A DNA stretch of 64,000 nucleotides from Streptomyces sp. S.PNR 29 (GTDB taxonomy: Bacteria; Actinomycetota; Actinomycetes; Streptomycetales; Streptomycetaceae): assembly GCF_030386795.1 (NCBI RefSeq), contig NZ_JANUQM010000023.1:1-64000 (forward strand), given 5' to 3'. Under the pieces are notes generated by a model, which was given only the letters and a program-made list of their open reading frames with translations, searched no databases and had not been told where the DNA came from. The position numbers were made by a program, and so were the translations under genes. Positions 60,952 through 64,000 of this stretch are shown in pieces. Position 1 is the first letter of the stretch, and each line of letters starts with the position of its first letter.

Positions 60952-61681
60952 ATTGGTGGATTTCGGAGACGGGCTGCGGTGCTACGCACAGAGCCCCGAC
61001 GAGGCATGGTTCCAGTACGAGGAGATATTTCTGCAGGGCTGCTACGGGAAGGTGCAGCTTCCGCCGGACGCCTTTGTGGTCGACGTGGGAGCGAACATCG
61101 GACTGTTCTCCCTCTTCGTGAAACGGCAGTGGCCCGACGCGGAGATCCTGGCCTTCGAGCCGATTCCCGAGTCCTTGCGGGTGCTCCGCCGCAATCTTGA
61201 ACTGCACCGTCTCTCGGGCGTCACCGTGGAGAGCTGTGCGCTCGGACGTGAGCGGGAGTCCGATGTGCCCTTCACCTACTATCCCTTGATCCCGGGAAAC
61301 GCCACTCGGTATCCCGCCGAGAAGGAATTCCAGAAGTCCGTGCTCGCGCCCATCGAAGGCGCGGACGTCATCGAACGCAAACACACGGGGTACGAGGTGC
61401 GTGCGTCGGTCGAGCGGCTCTCCAGCTTCCTCGGTGACCGGCCCAGACTGGACCTGCTGGAAGTCGATGTGGAGGGATCCGAGATGGACGTCCTCCTGGG
61501 CATCGACGCCGAGCACTGGCCGAGGATCGATCAGGTGATCCTGGAAGTGCAGGACATCGACGGCCGGCTGTCCGCCGTACGCTCCCTCCTGGACGACCGC
61601 GGCCTGGTGTCGACCGTCGACTACTCTCCCCTGCTGCCACCGGAACTGCTCACCTACGTGGTACACGCGGCCCGCACGTGA
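60938..61681 (+). CDS. FkbM family SAM-dependent methyltransferase
   Basis: The protein is 247 residues with AGGAGATGGG before the ATG. Motif I is FVVDVGANIGLFSLFVKRQ, followed by EILAFEPIPESLRVLRRNLE, both standard in FkbM proteins. LDLLEVDVEGSEMDVLLGID is the other family signature. FkbM proteins usually O-methylate hydroxyl groups in polyketides or sugars. It overlaps the preceding gene and converges on the next condensation protein with 28 bases between, so it ends the rightward transcript. Confidence 0.9.
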   Translation: MSDIELVDFGDGLRCYAQSPDEAWFQYEEIFLQGCYGKVQLPPDAFVVDVGANIGLFSLFVKRQWPDAEILAFEPIPESLRVLRRNLELHRLSGVTVESCALGRERESDVPFTYYPLIPGNATRYPAEKEFQKSVLAPIEGADVIERKHTGYEVRASVERLSSFLGDRPRLDLLEVDVEGSEMDVLLGIDAEHWPRIDQVILEVQDIDGRLSAVRSLLDDRGLVSTVDYSPLLPPELLTYVVHAART

Positions 61682-61709
61682 CCCGGGACCCGACGCACCC
61701 CGGGCGGAA

Positions 61710-63038
61710 TCACCGGCCGGTGACGGCGGCTTCGACCAGGACGTGCTCCATCTCGCGCAGGAACGCCTCGATGCGGTCGGGAGGCAGGTACCGCGTGTCC
61801 GCGGCGAGCGAGAGGCGATGGACCTCTCCGTTCGGATCGACGGTCCTGAGGCAGAAGTGGCAGCGCGCCTGGTGCGGGTCGTCGTCCCAGGTCAGCTCGG
61901 ACTCCGTCAGGCGTGCCCTGATGAGGTGATCCGGCACCTCGCCGGACACGTCCCCGTCGTCGAGTCGCGCGTCGATCGCGTTGAAACAGCACAACGGATT
62001 GATGACGGCCCCCCGCTCCGCGTTGACCCGGCTCCTGGCGCGGTCGAGGGCGGCCAGCTCGTAGTAGCCGTACCGGTAGGTGAGCAACGCCGAAGCCTTC
62101 GCGGCCGGGACGATGTCGTTGAAACGCGACTTGGGGGGCAGATCGAGCACGAAGAGCCCGAGCTGGACCAGATTTCCCACGGTCCGTCGATACGCGGACT
62201 TGAAGCGGTTCCCGACCTGCACATTCATCGCGACGGCCGGGTGTCCGGTCCACGCCCCCAGCACCATCGCGGCCGCGGACATGAGCAGCGTGGTGGACGT
62301 GGTGCGATGCCGTGCGGCCAACCGCTCGACGGCGGCCCGCACGGCCGACGAGGTGAGGGTCGCCTGCTGGATCCTCGGCTCGTGGGCGGGGCCCACCGGC
62401 GTGAGTGTCGTCGGCGGTATCCGCCGAAGCTGTTCGGTCCAGTACCGCACCGCACGGTCCGTGATCGACCGCCCCTTGGTGCTCTCGTGCCGCGCGATGT
62501 CCAAGGGCTGCAGCCCGGGCTCCCAGGCGGGCGAGCCGGTCGTGAGCACATGGCTCAGGTCCTCCCGGGCCAACAGCATGCCCATGTTGTCCACGGCGAC
62601 GTGAGAGAAGACGAAAACCACATAGCGGACGCGATCCTCCGCGATCACGAGAGTGATACGCACCGGCCATTCCGCGTCGAGGCGGAAAGGACGCCGGTTT
62701 CTCTCGTCGATCAGCCGCTCGGCGTGGTCCCTCGCCTCGGCCGCGGAACACAGAACCGTGGTCACCGGTAGCGTCCCGGAATCCACCACGCACTGCCGCG
62801 GCTCTCCGTCCACGACCCGGACCAGCGTACGGAGCGACTCGTTCCTGGCGATCACCGTCCCCAGCGAAGCCAGAACCGTCGACGCGTCGAGGTGCCGGTG
62901 CGTGAGATCGAGTGCGCAGGCGATGTTCCACGTCTGCCGGTTGCGCGCCATGGCCTCCACCATGGCGCGCTGTCCCCAGGTGAGCGGTCCCTCACCCGAT
63001 CGCGATCCGGAGAACTTGATCTCGACGTCGGACTGCAC
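61710..63038 (-). CDS. Stand-alone condensation-domain-like protein
   Basis: The protein is 442 residues from the GTG at 63038, four bases after the PKS stop. The fold signals are PLTWGQRAMVEAMARNRQ, TVIARNESLRTLVRV and the active-site VFVFSHVAVDNMGMLLARED. The second His and Asp of HHxxxDG are present; the first His is Ser and the Gly is Asn. No other NRPS domain is attached. The immediate coupling to the PKS gene suggests that it acts on the polyketide, for example in amide or ester formation or chain release. Confidence 0.75.
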   Translation of the reverse strand: MQSDVEIKFSGSRSGEGPLTWGQRAMVEAMARNRQTWNIACALDLTHRHLDASTVLASLGTVIARNESLRTLVRVVDGEPRQCVVDSGTLPVTTVLCSAAEARDHAERLIDERNRRPFRLDAEWPVRITLVIAEDRVRYVVFVFSHVAVDNMGMLLAREDLSHVLTTGSPAWEPGLQPLDIARHESTKGRSITDRAVRYWTEQLRRIPPTTLTPVGPAHEPRIQQATLTSSAVRAAVERLAARHRTTSTTLLMSAAAMVLGAWTGHPAVAMNVQVGNRFKSAYRRTVGNLVQLGLFVLDLPPKSRFNDIVPAAKASALLTYRYGYYELAALDRARSRVNAERGAVINPLCCFNAIDARLDDGDVSGEVPDHLIRARLTESELTWDDDPHQARCHFCLRTVDPNGEVHRLSLAADTRYLPPDRIEAFLREMEHVLVEAAVTGR

Positions 63039-63042
63039 GGCC

Positions 63043-64000
63043 TCAACCTCGCTTACCTGCGCTCTTGTCGGACTGGTGGGTAGGAGAGACCTTCGTCCCG
63101 AGCCGCTCCAGCGCATCGATCGCCTCGAACAGGCCGAGGCGATCGTCCTCCCCGCGGCGCATGGTCGTGAGCACGATGGCTCCACCGCCGCTGTCGTCCA
63201 CCGACTGCTGCAGGGCCGGGGCCAGAACCGGATGGGCGCTGATCTCGACCAGCACCTGGTGCTCGGACAGGAGACAGTCGGTGGCCTGAGCGAGGAGGAC
63301 GGGCTGCCGCAGATTGCGCACGAAGTAACGGGCCGTGACCTGCTGCCAGTCCAGCACGCGTCCCGTGACCGAGGAAGCCATCATGATCCGGCCCGGTCTG
63401 GGCGTGAGCGTCCCGATGGCTCGCTCCAGGTCGGCCGTGATCGGTTCGATTGCCGCGCTGTGTGCCGGAAGGTCGACGCGGACCATCGCCGACAGCACGT
63501 TGCGGTCCTGCAGTTCGGCGACGAACGTCTCAAGCGTGCGCCGGTCGCCGGCCAGCACCGTCGTCCGCGGTCCGTTCATGCCCGCGACGGACACCGTCCC
63601 GCCGTAGGGCCGAAGGTGCGGCGAGAGGTCGTGCGCGCTGAGTTCCACCACCGCCATACCGCTGTCGGGGCCGGCCACCCGGCGCTGCTGATCGCTGTAA
63701 TGGTGGACGACGCGCACGGCGTCGGGCAGATCCAGAATGCCGGCGATGGCGCAGGCCGCGATTTCCCCCACGCTGTGACCGGCGACAGCGCCGGGCTTCA
63801 CGCCCGCCGCCTCCAGCCACCGCGCGATGCCCACCTGGACGGCGAAGACGATGGGCTGCATGACCCCGACGTCACCGGTCCTCGCGTCCGGTTCGTCGAG
63901 GAACAGCTCGTGGATCAGCGACCATCCGGTGTGGCGGGAGAGCAGGGCGTCGCACTCCTCCAGTGCGGCGCGGAAGTCCGGCTCGGTGCGGAACAGGGTC
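63043..64000 (-). CDS. Polyketide synthase, acyltransferase domain end (partial)
   Basis: The gene enters from the right edge and stops at TGA 63043-63045; 318 residues are visible. They form the main part of an acyltransferase domain. LFRTEPDFRAALEECDALL leads to VMQPIVFAVQVGIARWLEAAG, and AVAGHSVGEIAACAIAGIL holds the active-site Ser. The His region reads VRVDLPAHSAAIEPI, so the specificity tetrapeptide is LPAH and not HAFH (malonyl) or YASH (methylmalonyl). The protein ends about 60 residues after the domain, without DH, KR or ACP, so it must use a separate ACP. The upstream domains, presumably KS, are outside the window. Confidence 0.85.
   Translation of the reverse strand, partial: TLFRTEPDFRAALEECDALLSRHTGWSLIHELFLDEPDARTGDVGVMQPIVFAVQVGIARWLEAAGVKPGAVAGHSVGEIAACAIAGILDLPDAVRVVHHYSDQQRRVAGPDSGMAVVELSAHDLSPHLRPYGGTVSVAGMNGPRTTVLAGDRRTLETFVAELQDRNVLSAMVRVDLPAHSAAIEPITADLERAIGTLTPRPGRIMMASSVTGRVLDWQQVTARYFVRNLRQPVLLAQATDCLLSEHQVLVEISAHPVLAPALQQSVDDSGGGAIVLTTMRRGEDDRLGLFEAIDALERLGTKVSPTHQSDKSAGKRG

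Noticed and set aside
1..64000. CRISPR array, rRNA operon or complete transposon
   Set aside because: No regularly spaced repeats, rRNA segments or intact transposase genes were found on either strand.

Overview
The window is high-GC actinobacterial chromosome, almost certainly Streptomyces. The signs are GC-rich third codon positions, GGAGG-type ribosome sites, many ATGA/GTGA start-stop overlaps, several rare TTA (bldA-type) codons, StrR-, LuxR- and ROK-type regulators, and a secondary-metabolite cluster. There is no rRNA, CRISPR array or complete insertion sequence.

Region 1 (1-8.4 kb) is a forward catabolic operon: the tail of a membrane transporter, a class III aminotransferase, an AstE/aspartoacylase-type deacylase, an aldehyde dehydrogenase, an aldo/keto reductase, a HAD hydrolase and an FAD amine oxidase. 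A strong terminator follows, then aspartate ammonia-lyase. It looks like a route that deacylates, transaminates and oxidises an N-acylated diamino compound towards aspartate and fumarate. Region 2 (8.5-12.3 kb) is a small-molecule kinase plus a PLP phospho-lyase-like enzyme, divergent from a ROK regulator across a palindromic operator. Region 3 (12.2-17.4 kb) has a transposase remnant, a LacI regulator, several LacI-type operators and a Tat-exported GH78 alpha-L-rhamnosidase with two discoidin domains.

Region 4 (17.5-24.4 kb) is a candidate disulfide-rich ribosomal peptide system. A 61-residue precursor with eight cysteines is followed by a perfect 16-bp stem-loop, then a translationally coupled MauE-like membrane protein, a TlpA-like CxxC redoxin, an ABC exporter without a peptidase domain, and an S26 signal peptidase. 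LuxR- and AraC-type regulators, a degenerate SDR and a small secreted peptide lie just upstream. Region 5 (24.7-29.9 kb) holds a YraQ/YcgQ-type metal-associated membrane pair, an AMIN-like secreted protein, two decayed genes and a frameshifted ABC-F ATPase.

Region 6 (29.9-39.5 kb) is a complete selenocysteine locus: tRNA-Sec, selA, selB and a three-subunit formate dehydrogenase on the minus strand. The catalytic subunit reads through an in-frame UGA followed by a SECIS hairpin. selD is divergent. Region 7 (39.6-42 kb) has regulator debris and a copper-type pair: a His/Met-rich membrane protein and a YcnI.

Region 8 (42.1 kb to the right edge) is a biosynthetic cluster that continues beyond the window. 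It combines a fatty-acyl-AMP ligase, two discrete acyl carrier proteins, a ferritin-like diiron oxygenase, a transglutaminase-like enzyme, a radical SAM/SPASM enzyme, an ATP-grasp ligase, three stand-alone condensation-domain proteins, two glycosyltransferases, a UDP-sugar decarboxylase/epimerase, two methyltransferases, a kinase, an MFS exporter, a StrR-type activator and the AT end of a polyketide synthase. The layout suggests two divergent carrier-protein arms, one loaded with a fatty or aryl acid and the other with an amino acid, later joined and glycosylated. Six of its genes carry TTA codons, including the StrR-like activator, which points to bldA control.
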